Shown piece after piece: positions 9,304 to 17,791 of a stretch of 64,000 nucleotides of DNA; position 1 is the stretch's first letter, and every line of letters starts with the position of its first letter. The stretch is taken from contig NZ_MAQA01000002.1 in NCBI RefSeq assembly GCF_001692445.1, forward strand, positions 62,001-126,000. Reading direction: 5' to 3'. The position numbers and the translations under genes were made by a program. This stretch comes from Oerskovia enterophila. GTDB lineage: Bacteria; Actinomycetota; Actinomycetes; Actinomycetales; Cellulomonadaceae. The notes beneath the pieces are model-generated. The model was not told where the DNA came from. It saw nothing but the letters and a program-made list of their open reading frames with translations, and made no database searches.

Positions 9304-10821
9304 CTACTTCTCGACGTCCTCGTCGACCCAGTCGAGGGTCTTGCTCACGGCCTTCTTCCAGTTGCGGTAGAGGCGCTCGCGCTCGCCCTCGTCCATCGAC
9401 GGGCTCCAGCGCTTGTCCTCGGCCCAGTTGGCGATGACGTCCTGCTCGCCCTGCCAGAACCCGACCGCGATGCCCGCGGCGTACGCGGCACCGAGCGCCG
9501 TCGTCTCCGCGACCTTGGGCCGCACGACGTCCACGCCGAGCTGGTCCGCCTGGAACTGCATGAGCAGCTCGTTCTGCACCATGCCGCCGTCGACGCGCAG
9601 CTCGGTGAGGTCGACGCCCGAGTCCGCGTTCATGGCGTCCAGGACCTCGCGGGTCTGGAACGCGACGGCCTCGAGCGCGGCGCGCGCGATGTGGTTCTTG
9701 TTGACGTAGCGCGTGAGGCCCACGAGCGCGCCACGGGCGTCGGAGCGCCAGTGCGGTGCGAACAGACCCGAGAACGCGGGCACGAAGTACGCGCCACCGT
9801 TGTCGTCGACCTTGCGGGCGAGCCACTCGACGTCGGGCGCGTCCGAGAACATGCCCAGGTTGTCGCGCAGCCACTGGATGAGCGAGCCCGTGACGGCGAT
9901 CGAGCCCTCGAGCGCGTAGCGGGCCGGCTGGTCGCCGATCTTGTAGCAGACCGTGGTCAGCAGGCCGTTCTCGCTCATGACCTTCTCGGTGCCCGTGTTG
10001 AGCAGCATGAAGTTGCCCGTGCCGTACGTGTTCTTGGCCTGCCCGACCTCGAAGCACGCCTGGCCGAACGTCGCGGCCTGCTGGTCGCCCAGGATGCCCG
10101 CGATCGGGACGCCGGGGAGGAGCCCGCCGGGGCGACCCTTCCCGTAGACCTCGGAGGACGACTTGATCTCCGGGAGCATCGAGAGGGGGATGCCCATGTC
10201 GGCCGCGATGTCCTCGCGCCAGCTCAGGGTGTCGAGGTCCATGAGCATGGTGCGCGACGCGTTGGTCACGTCGGTGACGTGCACGCCGCCGTCGACGCCG
10301 CCCGTCATGTTCCACAGGACCCAGGTGTCGGTGTTGCCGAACACGAGGTCGCCGGCGTCGGCCGCCTCGCGGGCGCCCTCGACGTTGTCGAGGATCCACT
10401 TGACCTTGGGACCGGAGAAGTACGTCGCGAGGGGCAGGCCGACGATCGCCTTGTACTTCTCGGGGCCTGCCTCGCCGCCGAGCTCGTCGACGATCTTCTG
10501 GGTCCGGGTGTCCTGCCAGACGATCGCGTTGTAGACGGGCTTGCCCGTCTTGCGGTTCCACACGACCGCGGTCTCGCGCTGGTTGGTGATGCCGACCGCG
10601 GCGATGTCGGTGTAGGTCACGTTCGCGCGGGTCAGTGCGAGACCCACGGCCTCGCGCACGTTGTTCCAGATCTGCTCGGGGTTGTGCTCGACCCAGCCGG
10701 CCCGCGGGAAGATCTGGTCGTGCTCGAGCTGGCCGGAGGAGACGATCTCCCCGGAGTGGTTGAAGACGATGGCCCGGGAGCTGGTGGTTCCCTGGTCGAT
10801 GGCGAGAACGTAGTCGGCCAT
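9304..10821 (-). CDS. glpK: Glycerol kinase
   Basis: A 505-residue FGGY-family kinase that phosphorylates glycerol to sn-glycerol 3-phosphate with ATP in the cytoplasm. Diagnostic stretches: [21 protein letters not shown] at the N terminus (phosphate-1 loop, key part DQGTTSSRA), [64 protein letters not shown] and [10 protein letters not shown] near the C terminus. Length is standard. GAAGGA lies about 10 bases before the ATG. It is the last gene of the minus-strand glpD-glpF-glpK run, with a hairpin between glpF and glpK and a strong terminator after it. Confidence 0.97.
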   Translation of the reverse strand: MADYVLAIDQGTTSSRAIVFNHSGEIVSSGQLEHDQIFPRAGWVEHNPEQIWNNVREAVGLALTRANVTYTDIAAVGITNQRETAVVWNRKTGKPVYNAIVWQDTRTQKIVDELGGEAGPEKYKAIVGLPLATYFSGPKVKWILDNVEGAREAADAGDLVFGNTDTWVLWNMTGGVDGGVHVTDVTNASRTMLMDLDTLSWREDIAADMGIPLSMLPEIKSSSEVYGKGRPGGLLPGVPIAGILGDQQAATFGQACFEVGQAKNTYGTGNFMLLNTGTEKVMSENGLLTTVCYKIGDQPARYALEGSIAVTGSLIQWLRDNLGMFSDAPDVEWLARKVDDNGGAYFVPAFSGLFAPHWRSDARGALVGLTRYVNKNHIARAALEAVAFQTREVLDAMNADSGVDLTELRVDGGMVQNELLMQFQADQLGVDVVRPKVAETTALGAAYAAGIAVGFWQGEQDVIANWAEDKRWSPSMDEGERERLYRNWKKAVSKTLDWVDEDVEK

Positions 10822-10914
10822 GGTGTGTCAGTCCTTCACGTCGGTGTGGTTGAGCGGGTGCCGCGCTGCGCGGCGGGAGTTCACGAAGGGTCGCCGTGCC
10901 CGACGGCGGGTGGT

Positions 10915-10952
10915 CGCGTGACCGGGGCGGGTCGCCCCGTCCCGGTCACGCG
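10915..10952 (-). terminator. Intercistronic hairpin between glpF and glpK
   Basis: 17-base arms (CGCGTGACCGGGGCGGG and its complement, one G-U) with a 4-base loop, about 95 bp before glpK. In an operon this could attenuate glpK or stabilise the glpF message. Confidence 0.7.
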
Positions 10953-10963
10953 GAGGGAGCAGG

Positions 10964-11725
10964 TCAGCCCCAGGCTGCCCCGAGGAGGCCGGCGAGCACG
11001 CCGCCGACGAGGGGACCGGCGACCGGGACCCACGAGTAGGCCCAGTCGCTCGAACCCTTGCCCTTGATGGGCAGGAGGGCGTGGGCGATGCGCGGGCCGA
11101 GGTCACGAGCAGGGTTGATCGCGTACCCGGTGGGACCACCGAGGGACGCACCGATACCGACCACGACCAGCGCGACCGCGAGCGGGCCGAGGCCCGAGGG
11201 GGTGTTGCCGGACGCCACGACGAAGAACACGAGCACGAAGGTCGCGATGACCTCGGTGATGAAGTTCCAGCCGTAGGAGCGGAGCTCGGGGCCGGTCGAG
11301 AAGACCGCGAGCTTGGTCGCGGCGGGAGCGTCCTCGTCGAAGTGCTTCTTGTAGGCGATGAACGCGAGCACGGCACCGACGATCGCACCGATCATCTGCG
11401 CGCCGAAGTACATGAACATGTTGCTCACGGTCGGCTCGATCGTCGCGGTGACCATCCCCTCGGGGCCGGTGACCGAGTAGAAGGGGCGGTCCGCGGTGAA
11501 CAGACCGATGGTCACGGCCGGGTTGAGGTGAGCCCCCGACTTGTAGGCGACGTAGACACCGGTGAAGACGGCAAGGCCCCATCCGAAGTTGATGAGGAGC
11601 CAGCCGCCGTTGAAGCCCTTGGTCTTGGGGAGGATCACGTTGGCTACGACGCCGGCGCCCATCAGGATCAGGGTCGCGGTGCCGAGTATCTCGGACCAGA
11701 AGGCGTTGAGGAGGAGTGTGTCCAT
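10964..11725 (-). CDS. glpF: Glycerol uptake facilitator (aquaglyceroporin)
   Basis: A 253-residue MIP-family channel with six predicted membrane helices and two half-helices carrying the NPA motifs: HLNPAVTIG in the first half and AINPARDLGPR in the second. The Asp right after the second NPAR is typical of glycerol facilitators as opposed to water channels. It lets glycerol diffuse across the cytoplasmic membrane for trapping by GlpK. The ATG before DTLLLNAFWSEILGT is chosen because AGAGAAG precedes it and the helix 1 sequence starts at once; an upstream in-frame extension is charged and unlike the family. It lies between glpD and glpK. Confidence 0.95.
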   Translation of the reverse strand: MDTLLLNAFWSEILGTATLILMGAGVVANVILPKTKGFNGGWLLINFGWGLAVFTGVYVAYKSGAHLNPAVTIGLFTADRPFYSVTGPEGMVTATIEPTVSNMFMYFGAQMIGAIVGAVLAFIAYKKHFDEDAPAATKLAVFSTGPELRSYGWNFITEVIATFVLVFFVVASGNTPSGLGPLAVALVVVGIGASLGGPTGYAINPARDLGPRIAHALLPIKGKGSSDWAYSWVPVAGPLVGGVLAGLLGAAWG

Positions 11726-11937
11726 CAGCTTCTCTCTTTCTTGGTGGACTTCGTTGTCGCAACCACCCCGGCGCATCCGTGCGGCGGGGCCCCGGTGTGC
11801 GCCGCGAGGTGCGCACCCGTGAGGTTGAGGGTGTGCCGGCCCCGACGTCGCCCGGCGCGAGCCGAGCGGGCCGGGGACCGGCGGATGAAGTTGTTCTCGG
11901 GGAGCCCGGGGCTCCGGTGGTCAGGGAGGCAGGTGCG

Positions 11938-13686
11938 TCAGGAGGCGTCGAGCGGCTTGAGCGGTGCGACGTCGTCTGCTGCGAGGCGCGTGCGCTCGGC
12001 CGTGGCGTCGTCGGGCTCCTGCTCGGCGGCCTCCTCGGCTCCGGCGCGTGCCGTGTAGGAAGCGATCTCCGCGGCCTTCTGCTCGTCGGTCCAGCCGAGG
12101 AGCGGGGCGGCGATGTCGGCGATCTCGGGGAGTGCGCCGAGACCGCGGTCGAGCACCTCGTAGTTCAGGCGCGTGCGGTGCAGCAGGAGGTCCTCCAGGT
12201 GGAGGGCGCCCTCGTGGCTCACGCCGTAGCTGATCTCGGCGCGCAGGTACGCGGGCGCGTGCTCGAGCGGCTTGGCGAGCGAGGGGTCGGCCTGGCACAG
12301 CGCGACGATGTCGCGCAGGTTCGAGCCGTAGCGGTGGAGCAGGTGGTCGACCATCTGCGGGGTCCAGCCGAACTTCGAGGCCCACGGCCGCGCCTGGCGC
12401 CGGACCGCGTCGAGGCCGACCGCACCGAGCAGCGGGATCTTGTCCGTGATCGACGGCAGGGCCGCGGCACGCTGACCGATCGCGAAGTCGACCGCGTCCT
12501 TGGCCATGACCCGGTACGTCGTGAGCTTGCCGCCCGCGATGACCGTGAGACCCGGGGTGGGGGAGGCCGTGGTGTGCTCGCGCGAGACCTTGGCCGAGCT
12601 GGTGCCCTCCTTGGTGCCGGGCTGGAGCAGCGGGCGCAGGCCCGCGTAGGTCCCGATGATGTCGTCGCGCGTCAGGGGCTGGGCGAGGACCGCGTTCGCG
12701 TGCTCGAGGATGTACTCGATGTCCGCGGACGTGGCGACCGGGTGCGTGAGCTCCTGCTCCCAGGGGGTGTCGGTCGTGCCGATGACCCAGTAGCGGGACC
12801 ACGGGATGATGAAGAGGACCGACTTCTCGGTCTGCAGGATCAGGCCGACCTGGCCCTTGATGCGCTCGCGCGGGACGACGATGTGGACGCCCTTGGAGGC
12901 CAAGACGCGCAGCCCGCCGTCGGTGCCGGCGAGGGCCTCGGTGTCCTCGGTCCACACGCCCGTCGCGTTGATGACGGCGCGGGCGCGGACCGTGATGCGC
13001 CTGCCCGTCTCGAGGTCCTCGAGGATCGCGCCGTTGACCGCGCCCGTCGAGCCCTTGGTCAGCTCGACGACCTGGGTCCGGGACGCGGCGTGGGCCCCGT
13101 AGGAGGCCGCGGTGCGGATCAGGGTGGAGACCAGGCGGGCGTCGTCGACCGAGGCGTCCCAGTACTGGACGGCACCGATCGCGGCGTCGTGCGCGAGGTC
13201 GGGGAACTTGCGCTCCATCTGCTTGCGCGAGAGGTGGCGGTGCAGCGGCAGCGCCCGCTTGCCCGGGGCCATGCTCGCGAGCGTGTCGTACAGCGCGATC
13301 CCGGCGCCGACGTAGGCACGCTCCCACACGCGGTGCTCGAGCGGGTACAGGAACGGGACGGGGCGCACGAGGTGCGGCGCGAGGTCCTTGATGAGCAGGT
13401 CGCGCTCGGTCAGCGCCTCGTGGACCAGGTGGAAGTCGAGCATCTGCAGGTAGCGCAACCCGCCGTGGACCAGCTTGCTCGACCGGCTCGACGTCCCGGA
13501 GGCCCAGTCCTGGGCCTCGACGATCGCGGTCGAGAGGCCACGGGTCACGGAGTCGAGGGCGATGCCCGCTCCGGTCACGCCTCCGCCGATCACGAGGACG
13601 TCGAGCTCCTGGTCCGCGCTGGTGCTCGCCTCGAGCGCTGACAGCGCCTGCTGGCGAGACTCTGCGGTGAGTCTGCTGGAAGTCAT
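11938..13686 (-). CDS. glpD: Glycerol-3-phosphate dehydrogenase (FAD, aerobic)
   Basis: A 582-residue flavoprotein that oxidises sn-glycerol 3-phosphate to dihydroxyacetone phosphate and passes electrons to the respiratory chain. The FAD Rossmann motif is LVIGGGVTGAGIALD at residues 30-45, followed by SSRSSKLVHGGLRYLQ and further on GVWTEDTEAL and WYVIGTTDTPWE-like sequence (here YWVIGTTDTPWEQE). The C-terminal cap domain (about residues 400-520) is present. A basic AGAAGG ribosome site precedes the ATG. It is first in the glpD-glpF-glpK operon and divergent from the SorC-type regulator. Confidence 0.95.
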   Translation of the reverse strand: MTSSRLTAESRQQALSALEASTSADQELDVLVIGGGVTGAGIALDSVTRGLSTAIVEAQDWASGTSSRSSKLVHGGLRYLQMLDFHLVHEALTERDLLIKDLAPHLVRPVPFLYPLEHRVWERAYVGAGIALYDTLASMAPGKRALPLHRHLSRKQMERKFPDLAHDAAIGAVQYWDASVDDARLVSTLIRTAASYGAHAASRTQVVELTKGSTGAVNGAILEDLETGRRITVRARAVINATGVWTEDTEALAGTDGGLRVLASKGVHIVVPRERIKGQVGLILQTEKSVLFIIPWSRYWVIGTTDTPWEQELTHPVATSADIEYILEHANAVLAQPLTRDDIIGTYAGLRPLLQPGTKEGTSSAKVSREHTTASPTPGLTVIAGGKLTTYRVMAKDAVDFAIGQRAAALPSITDKIPLLGAVGLDAVRRQARPWASKFGWTPQMVDHLLHRYGSNLRDIVALCQADPSLAKPLEHAPAYLRAEISYGVSHEGALHLEDLLLHRTRLNYEVLDRGLGALPEIADIAAPLLGWTDEQKAAEIASYTARAGAEEAAEQEPDDATAERTRLAADDVAPLKPLDAS

Positions 13687-13926
13687 CCGATGGCCTTCTC
13701 TCGTCGTCGAACTGGTGCATCCCGAGGGACACAGCGGGAACTACGTCTCACTGTGACGTTCCCACGGGTGTGCGTCCCGCGCTAGCGGTACGACCCGGTC
13801 CCCGAGCGGGCACCGTTCCGTGGCACAGCGCTGTCGAAATGCCGCTGCACGTATTAACGTCAACATGTCAGGAACGTTCGCGCAAGCGCAGTGCACAAAC
13901 GTGCAACAGTGGTGGGAGACCGGCAG
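13687..13926. promoter_or_regulatory. Divergent glpD / SorC-type regulator promoter region
   Basis: 240 bp with a locally AT-richer patch at about 13848-13905. An inverted repeat AACGT-N13-ACGTT lies at 13856-13878, around the sequence CAACATGTCAGGA, and GTGCA occurs twice at 13891-13905. This is where a SorC-type regulator would be expected to bind. No confident -10/-35 pair was found on either strand. Confidence 0.35.
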
Positions 13927-14931
13927 ATGGCGGATCGGGAGCAGGACGTCCTGCGGGCGGCCTCGATGTACTACCTCCAGGACATGAAGATGGAGGCGAT
14001 CGCGAAGCACCTGAGGACCTCGCGGTCGACGGTCTCGCGGCTGGTCAAGAAGGCCCGTGAGACAGGTCTGGTGGAGATCACGCTCCGGCCAACGCAGAGT
14101 CGGGCGCCGGGGCTGGGTGCGCACATCTCGGCCACGTACGGCATCGACGCCTACGTCGTGCCCGTCCCGGACTCGACGCAGCAGGTCGACCGGCTCGACC
14201 AGGTCGCCCTGACGACCGCACGGCTGCTCGGCTCGTGGTTCGACTCCGACATGATCCTCGGCATCGCGTGGGGCACGACGCTCGCGGCGATCTCCCGGCA
14301 CCTGAGCCGCAAGCCGACCCGGGGGTCCGCCGTCGTGCAGCTCAACGGGGCCGCGAACACCCGGACCTCCGGGGTGCACTACGCGGGTGACCTGATCGCC
14401 GGGTTCGGCGAGGCGTTCGACGCGCACGTGCACCATTTCCCAGTCCCCGCGTTCTTCGACTACGCCGAGACCAAGCAGGCGATGTGGCGCGAGCGGTCGG
14501 TCCGGCGCGTGCTGGACGTCCAGCGGCGGGCCGACGTCGCGCTGTTCTCCGTGGGCGCCGTCTCGGGTGGCGTCCCGAGCCACGTCTACTCGGCGGGCTA
14601 CCTCGAGCCCGAGGACATCGCGGTGCTCGACGCCGAGGGGGTCGTGGGGGACGTGTGCACGGTGTTCCTGCGGGCCGACGGCACATACCGCGACATCGCG
14701 CTCAACGAGCGCGCCACGGGCCCGGGGCCTGACGAGCTCCGGCGGATCCCGCAGCGCATCTGTGCGGTCGCGGGGGACAACAAGGTCGCGCCGCTGCGCG
14801 CGGCCCTGCGCGCCGGGGTCGTCACGCACCTGGTCGTCGACGAGATCACGGCGTCGCACCTGATCGAGCAGGAGACGGGGCGGATCGCGGTCGCGCGCAC
14901 ACGCCATGAGAGTATGCATTCGGGTGCATGA
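13927..14931 (+). CDS. SorC/DeoR-type sugar-binding transcriptional regulator
   Basis: A 334-residue regulator. Residues ~5-55 form a helix-turn-helix (MEAIAKHLRTSRSTVSRLVK) of the kind that opens SorC-family proteins. The rest is the sugar-phosphate-binding domain of that family, related to sugar isomerases: MILGIAWGTTLAAI, VVQLNGAANT, VALFSVGAVSGG and ICAVAGDNKVAPLRAALRAG. It is divergent from glpD-glpF-glpK, so it probably controls glycerol use with glycerol 3-phosphate or a related phosphate as effector; that is inference, and the usual glycerol repressor GlpR is of a different (DeoR) architecture. The ATG at 13927 follows GGGAG; an in-frame GTG 36 bp upstream is possible. Confidence 0.85.
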   Translation: MADREQDVLRAASMYYLQDMKMEAIAKHLRTSRSTVSRLVKKARETGLVEITLRPTQSRAPGLGAHISATYGIDAYVVPVPDSTQQVDRLDQVALTTARLLGSWFDSDMILGIAWGTTLAAISRHLSRKPTRGSAVVQLNGAANTRTSGVHYAGDLIAGFGEAFDAHVHHFPVPAFFDYAETKQAMWRERSVRRVLDVQRRADVALFSVGAVSGGVPSHVYSAGYLEPEDIAVLDAEGVVGDVCTVFLRADGTYRDIALNERATGPGPDELRRIPQRICAVAGDNKVAPLRAALRAGVVTHLVVDEITASHLIEQETGRIAVARTRHESMHSGA

Positions 14932-14962
14932 TTACGCATCGGGCCGCGTCGCGGCGTAGATT
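14913..14962 (+). promoter_or_regulatory. argA promoter with candidate ARG boxes
   Basis: TGCAT (14915), TGCAT (14925) and CGCAT (14935) recur at exactly 10-bp spacing in tATGCATtcgggTGCATg, resembling actinobacterial ArgR boxes. They overlap the end of the upstream regulator gene. TAGATT at 14957-14962 is a -10 located 6 bases before the argA GTG, so the transcript is probably leaderless. Confidence 0.5.
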
Positions 14963-14968
14963 GGGCGC

Positions 14969-15496
14969 GTGACGAGCACCTCGACCCCCACCCTGACGCT
15001 CCGCCCTGCCCTCCCGGCGGACGTGCGGGCCATCCGCGGGCTCGTCGAGCCCTACGCGCAGGCCCGCATCCTCCTGGCCAAGGAGATGGTCGGCTACTAC
15101 GAGGCCGTGCAGGAGTTCGTCGTCGCGGACGTGGGGGAGCCGGGCTCCCCCGAGGTCGTCGGGTGCGGCGCGCTGCACGTCATGTGGGACGACCTCGCCG
15201 AGATCCGCACGCTCGCGGTCGACCAGGCCTGGCGCGGTCACCGGGTGGGGCACCAGCTCGTGGTCGAGCTCCTCGACCGCGCCCGCGCCCTGGGGCTCCG
15301 ACGGGTCTTCTGCCTGACGTTCGAGGTCGACTTCTTCCGCGCGCACGGGTTCGAGGCGATCGACGGGACGCCCGTCTCGCCCGACGTCTACGCCGAGCTC
15401 CTGCGCTCGCACGACGACGGCGTGGCCGAGTTCCTCGACCTCGCCCGCGTGAAGCCCAACACGCTCGGCAACACGCGCATGCTCATCACGCTCTGA
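14969..15496 (+). CDS. argA: Amino-acid (glutamate) N-acetyltransferase, actinobacterial ArgA type
   Basis: A 175-residue GNAT acetyltransferase that makes N-acetylglutamate, the first step of arginine synthesis, in the cytoplasm. It follows the short mycobacterial type (Rv2747-like) closely from end to end: EAVQEFVVADV, VVGCGALHVMWDDLAEIRTLAVD, the acetyl-CoA loop RGHRVGHQLV, RVFCLTFEVDFFRAHGF, then GVAEFLDLARVKPNTLGNTRML. This short form lacks the amino-acid-kinase domain of E. coli ArgA. The GTG start has a -10 (TAGATT) 6 bases upstream and no Shine-Dalgarno, so it is probably leaderless. Candidate ARG boxes upstream support the pathway assignment. It converges on mutY. Confidence 0.9.
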   Translation: MTSTSTPTLTLRPALPADVRAIRGLVEPYAQARILLAKEMVGYYEAVQEFVVADVGEPGSPEVVGCGALHVMWDDLAEIRTLAVDQAWRGHRVGHQLVVELLDRARALGLRRVFCLTFEVDFFRAHGFEAIDGTPVSPDVYAELLRSHDDGVAEFLDLARVKPNTLGNTRMLITL

Positions 15497-15502
15497 GGCG
15501 CC

Positions 15503-15521
15503 CCGGGCGTTCGCCGCCCGG
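15503..15521. terminator. Short hairpin between convergent argA and mutY
   Basis: CCGGGCG, loop TTCGC, CGCCCGG: a 7-bp perfect stem in a 59-bp convergent gap. Confidence 0.55.
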
Positions 15522-15555
15522 AGCTCGTCGTCCGTCGTCCGGAGGGCCGGCGGGC

Positions 15556-16512
15556 TCAGGCCGGGAGACGGTAGACGTCGCCGTCCTGCTCGAGCAGCCC
15601 GTCCTCGACGAGGCTCGCGACGCACCTCCCGAGCTGGGCAGCGTCCGGCCACAGTCCCGCGACCACGTCGCGGTGCACCGGACCGTCCGCCGCGCGCAGC
15701 GCGCCCATGACCCGGCCCCGCGCCTGCCGGTCGGTGCCCTCCCAGGCCTGGGTCCGCCGTCGGGCAGCGTGCTCGTCCGGCGGGCTGCCCGCCGCACGCC
15801 ACGCGCACAGGTCCGCGACCGGGCACTCGTCGCAGCGCGGCGAGCGCGCCGTGCACACGAGCGCGCCCAGCTCCATCGAGGCCGCGGCCCACAGGGCCGC
15901 GTCGTCGTCCTCGGTCGGCGCGACCAGGGCCGCGAGCCGGCGCTCGGCCGCGGTGTACGACGGCGCAGGCAGCGCCGTCCCCGACACCGCGCGCGCCAGG
16001 ACGCGCCGCACGTTCGTGTCGACGACGACGGCCCGCCGACCGTGCGCGAACGCTGTCACCGCTGCGGCCGTGTACTCGCCGACGCCCGGCAGCGCGAGCA
16101 GCTCGTCCGCGTCCTGCGGGACGCGGCCCCCGTGCCGTTCGACGACGGCGCGCGCACAGTCCTGCAGGCGCAGCGCGCGGCGCGGGTAGCCCAGGCGCCC
16201 CCAGGCGCGCAGCACGTCGGCCGTCGAGGCCGCGGCCAGGTCCGCGGGCTCGGGCCAGCGGTCCATCCAGGCGCGCCACGCGGGCTCGACCCGCACCACG
16301 GGCGTCTGCTGGAGCATGACCTCGCTGACCAGGACGCCCCAGGGGGAGCAGTCGTCGCGCCGCCACGGCAGGTCGCGGGCGTTCGCAGCGAACCATCGCC
16401 CGACGGCGTCGCGCAGGTCCGCGTGCGGGTCCGGGGCGGGGCGGCTCGCCAGGGCGGCGCGGGTTCCGGTGCGGGGAGCGGCGGCGTCGAGCGTGCTGGA
16501 GGAGAGCGGCAT
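15556..16512 (-). CDS. mutY: A/G-specific adenine DNA glycosylase
   Basis: A 318-residue base-excision-repair enzyme that removes adenine paired with 8-oxoguanine. Visible features: PWRRDDCSPWGVLVSEVMLQ (key part SEVMLQQTPV with the catalytic Glu), the helix-hairpin-helix LLALPGVGEYTAAAV, VVVDTNVRRVLAR with the catalytic Asp, and the [4Fe-4S] ligands C-x6-C-x2-C-x5-C in CTARSPRCDECPVADLC. The C-terminal MutT-like domain of E. coli MutY is reduced to about 60 residues resembling a small winged helix, as in other actinobacterial forms. The ATG before PLSSSTLDAAAP is used; longer upstream sequence is unlike the family. Confidence 0.92.
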   Translation of the reverse strand: MPLSSSTLDAAAPRTGTRAALASRPAPDPHADLRDAVGRWFAANARDLPWRRDDCSPWGVLVSEVMLQQTPVVRVEPAWRAWMDRWPEPADLAAASTADVLRAWGRLGYPRRALRLQDCARAVVERHGGRVPQDADELLALPGVGEYTAAAVTAFAHGRRAVVVDTNVRRVLARAVSGTALPAPSYTAAERRLAALVAPTEDDDAALWAAASMELGALVCTARSPRCDECPVADLCAWRAAGSPPDEHAARRRTQAWEGTDRQARGRVMGALRAADGPVHRDVVAGLWPDAAQLGRCVASLVEDGLLEQDGDVYRLPA

Positions 16513-16634
16513 GATCCGACCATTCTCGCCGATGCGCGAGGGCGCGGTGTGGCAGTGACCGAACCGTCCCGCGCGGGACGTACCGTTGCCCCAGTGCGGG
16601 AACGCCCCGCGCCGACCGTCGAACGGAGCCGCAC

Positions 16635-17468
16635 GTGAGCACGCCGCGAGGCACCCGGCCACCGACCGGGGCGACCCCGGTCCAGGGGCGCCCGGCAGAC
16701 GGGGCGGGCAGGCCCACCTCCCGGACCCTGAGGGTGCGGCGGGTCGTCGCGCTCGTCCTGCTCGCGGTGATCGTCGTCGGCGTCGTGATGCTCGTCAAGG
16801 CGGCGATCGCGTTCGGCACCGGACTGCTCGCCGACGAGCCCCAGGGCAAGGTCGCGCCACCCCCGCCGCAGGCCGTCGCGACCGGCGGCTACAAGAAGTG
16901 CGAGGTCAAGGACCTCACGCTCGGGCTCACGGTGTCGAAGGCCTCGTACGCCGACGGCGAGAACCCGTCCTTCTCGCTCACGCTCACGCACGTCGGTCGG
17001 CGGCCCTGCTTCGTCGACTCGTCCCCCGCCTCGCTCGAGCTCGTCGTGACCTCGGGCCAGGACCGCATCTGGTCGTCTGTCGACTGCCCGCCCGCCAAGA
17101 AGGTGCTGCTCATGGCCCCCGGCGACGCGTATCCCCAGACCGTGGACTGGGCCCGCGTGCGGTCGGCCGCTGAGTGCCCCGCCGACCTGCCGGCACCCGG
17201 AGCAGGGGACTACAGCGCGGTCGTCGCGTCGACCGAGGTGGCCGGGCTGACGAGTGCGCCCGTGGTGTTCACGCTCCTCGCGCCGCCACCGCCGCCGGTC
17301 GAGACGCCGCCCGTGACCGAGGCGCCGGTCGACGGGGCGGTGCCGCCGGTCGACGGGGCGGTGCCTCCTGCTGAGGGAGACCCGGCTGCTACCGGGGAGA
17401 CTGCTCCGGCTGACGGGACTGCTCCGGCTGACGGAGCGGTTCCTCCCGCTGACGGGGCCACCCCGTAG
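16635..17468 (+). CDS. Single-pass membrane protein with a Pro/Ala-rich repeat tail, unknown function
   Basis: A 277-residue protein I do not recognise by name. Residues 1-35 are a basic, Pro-rich cytoplasmic tail; ~37-58 (VALVLLAVIVVGVVMLV) form one membrane helix. Residues ~85-210 form an extracellular beta-rich domain with three Cys and the stretch YADGENPSFSLTLTHVGRRP, a pattern seen in DUF4232-like or intracellular-proteinase-inhibitor-like domains. The tail from ~220 is low complexity, with repeats of PVDGAVPP and APADGT encoded by 19-21 bp tandem DNA repeats, and is expected to vary in copy number between strains. The GTG start has CGGAG 7 bases upstream. It is monocistronic between divergent mutY and convergent disA. 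Confidence 0.7.
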   Translation: MSTPRGTRPPTGATPVQGRPADGAGRPTSRTLRVRRVVALVLLAVIVVGVVMLVKAAIAFGTGLLADEPQGKVAPPPPQAVATGGYKKCEVKDLTLGLTVSKASYADGENPSFSLTLTHVGRRPCFVDSSPASLELVVTSGQDRIWSSVDCPPAKKVLLMAPGDAYPQTVDWARVRSAAECPADLPAPGAGDYSAVVASTEVAGLTSAPVVFTLLAPPPPPVETPPVTEAPVDGAVPPVDGAVPPAEGDPAATGETAPADGTAPADGAVPPADGATP

Positions 17469-17598
17469 CGCTGGGCAGCTCCCGCGCGCACGCCCACACC
17501 CGGGGCGCGGGCGTCGTGCCCTGTGCGACGCGCCCTGCCCGCGACGTGTGCGCTGTCCGCCCGGCCCCAGCCACGTGGTCCGTTGCCGTCGAGGCTTG

Positions 17599-17644
17599 GT
17601 TGTCAGAGCCGAGCCGGGGTATGCACCGGCTCGCTTCTGACAAC
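17599..17644. repeat. Hairpin repeat, GGTATG-loop family, copy 1
   Basis: Arms GTTGTCAGAGCCGAGCCGG and CCGGCTCGCTTCTGACAAC (two mismatches) around the loop GGTATGCA, followed by TGATCGG. It lies between a plus-strand gene and convergent disA. Within the 323-bp gap between these genes, this and copy 2 are the only structures seen. Confidence 0.85.
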
Positions 17645-17692
17645 TGATCGGGTGGTCGGGTCCGCGGACTGGCGGCGGGTCGGTTTTGGGGA

Positions 17693-17738
17693 GTTGTCAG
17701 AGCTGAGCCGGGGTATGCACCGGCCCACTTCTGACAAC
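17693..17738. repeat. Hairpin repeat, GGTATG-loop family, copy 2
   Basis: Arms GTTGTCAGAGCTGAGCCGG and CCGGCCCACTTCTGACAAC around the same loop GGTATGCA, followed by TGGTCGG. Same length (46 bp) and orientation as copy 1, 94 bp downstream. Loop and GTTGTCAGA ends are conserved while the mid-stem has changed partly in compensation. Confidence 0.85.
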
Positions 17739-17791
17739 TGGTCGGCTGCGACGCAAGCGACCAGAAGAGTTCCCGCAGCTACCGCTCGGTC

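Noticed and set aside
17599-17738. A two-unit CRISPR array formed by the repeated hairpins
   Set aside because: The repeats are 46 bp palindromes, only two, with divergent mid-stems, and a third copy lies 44 kb away. No cas genes are present.
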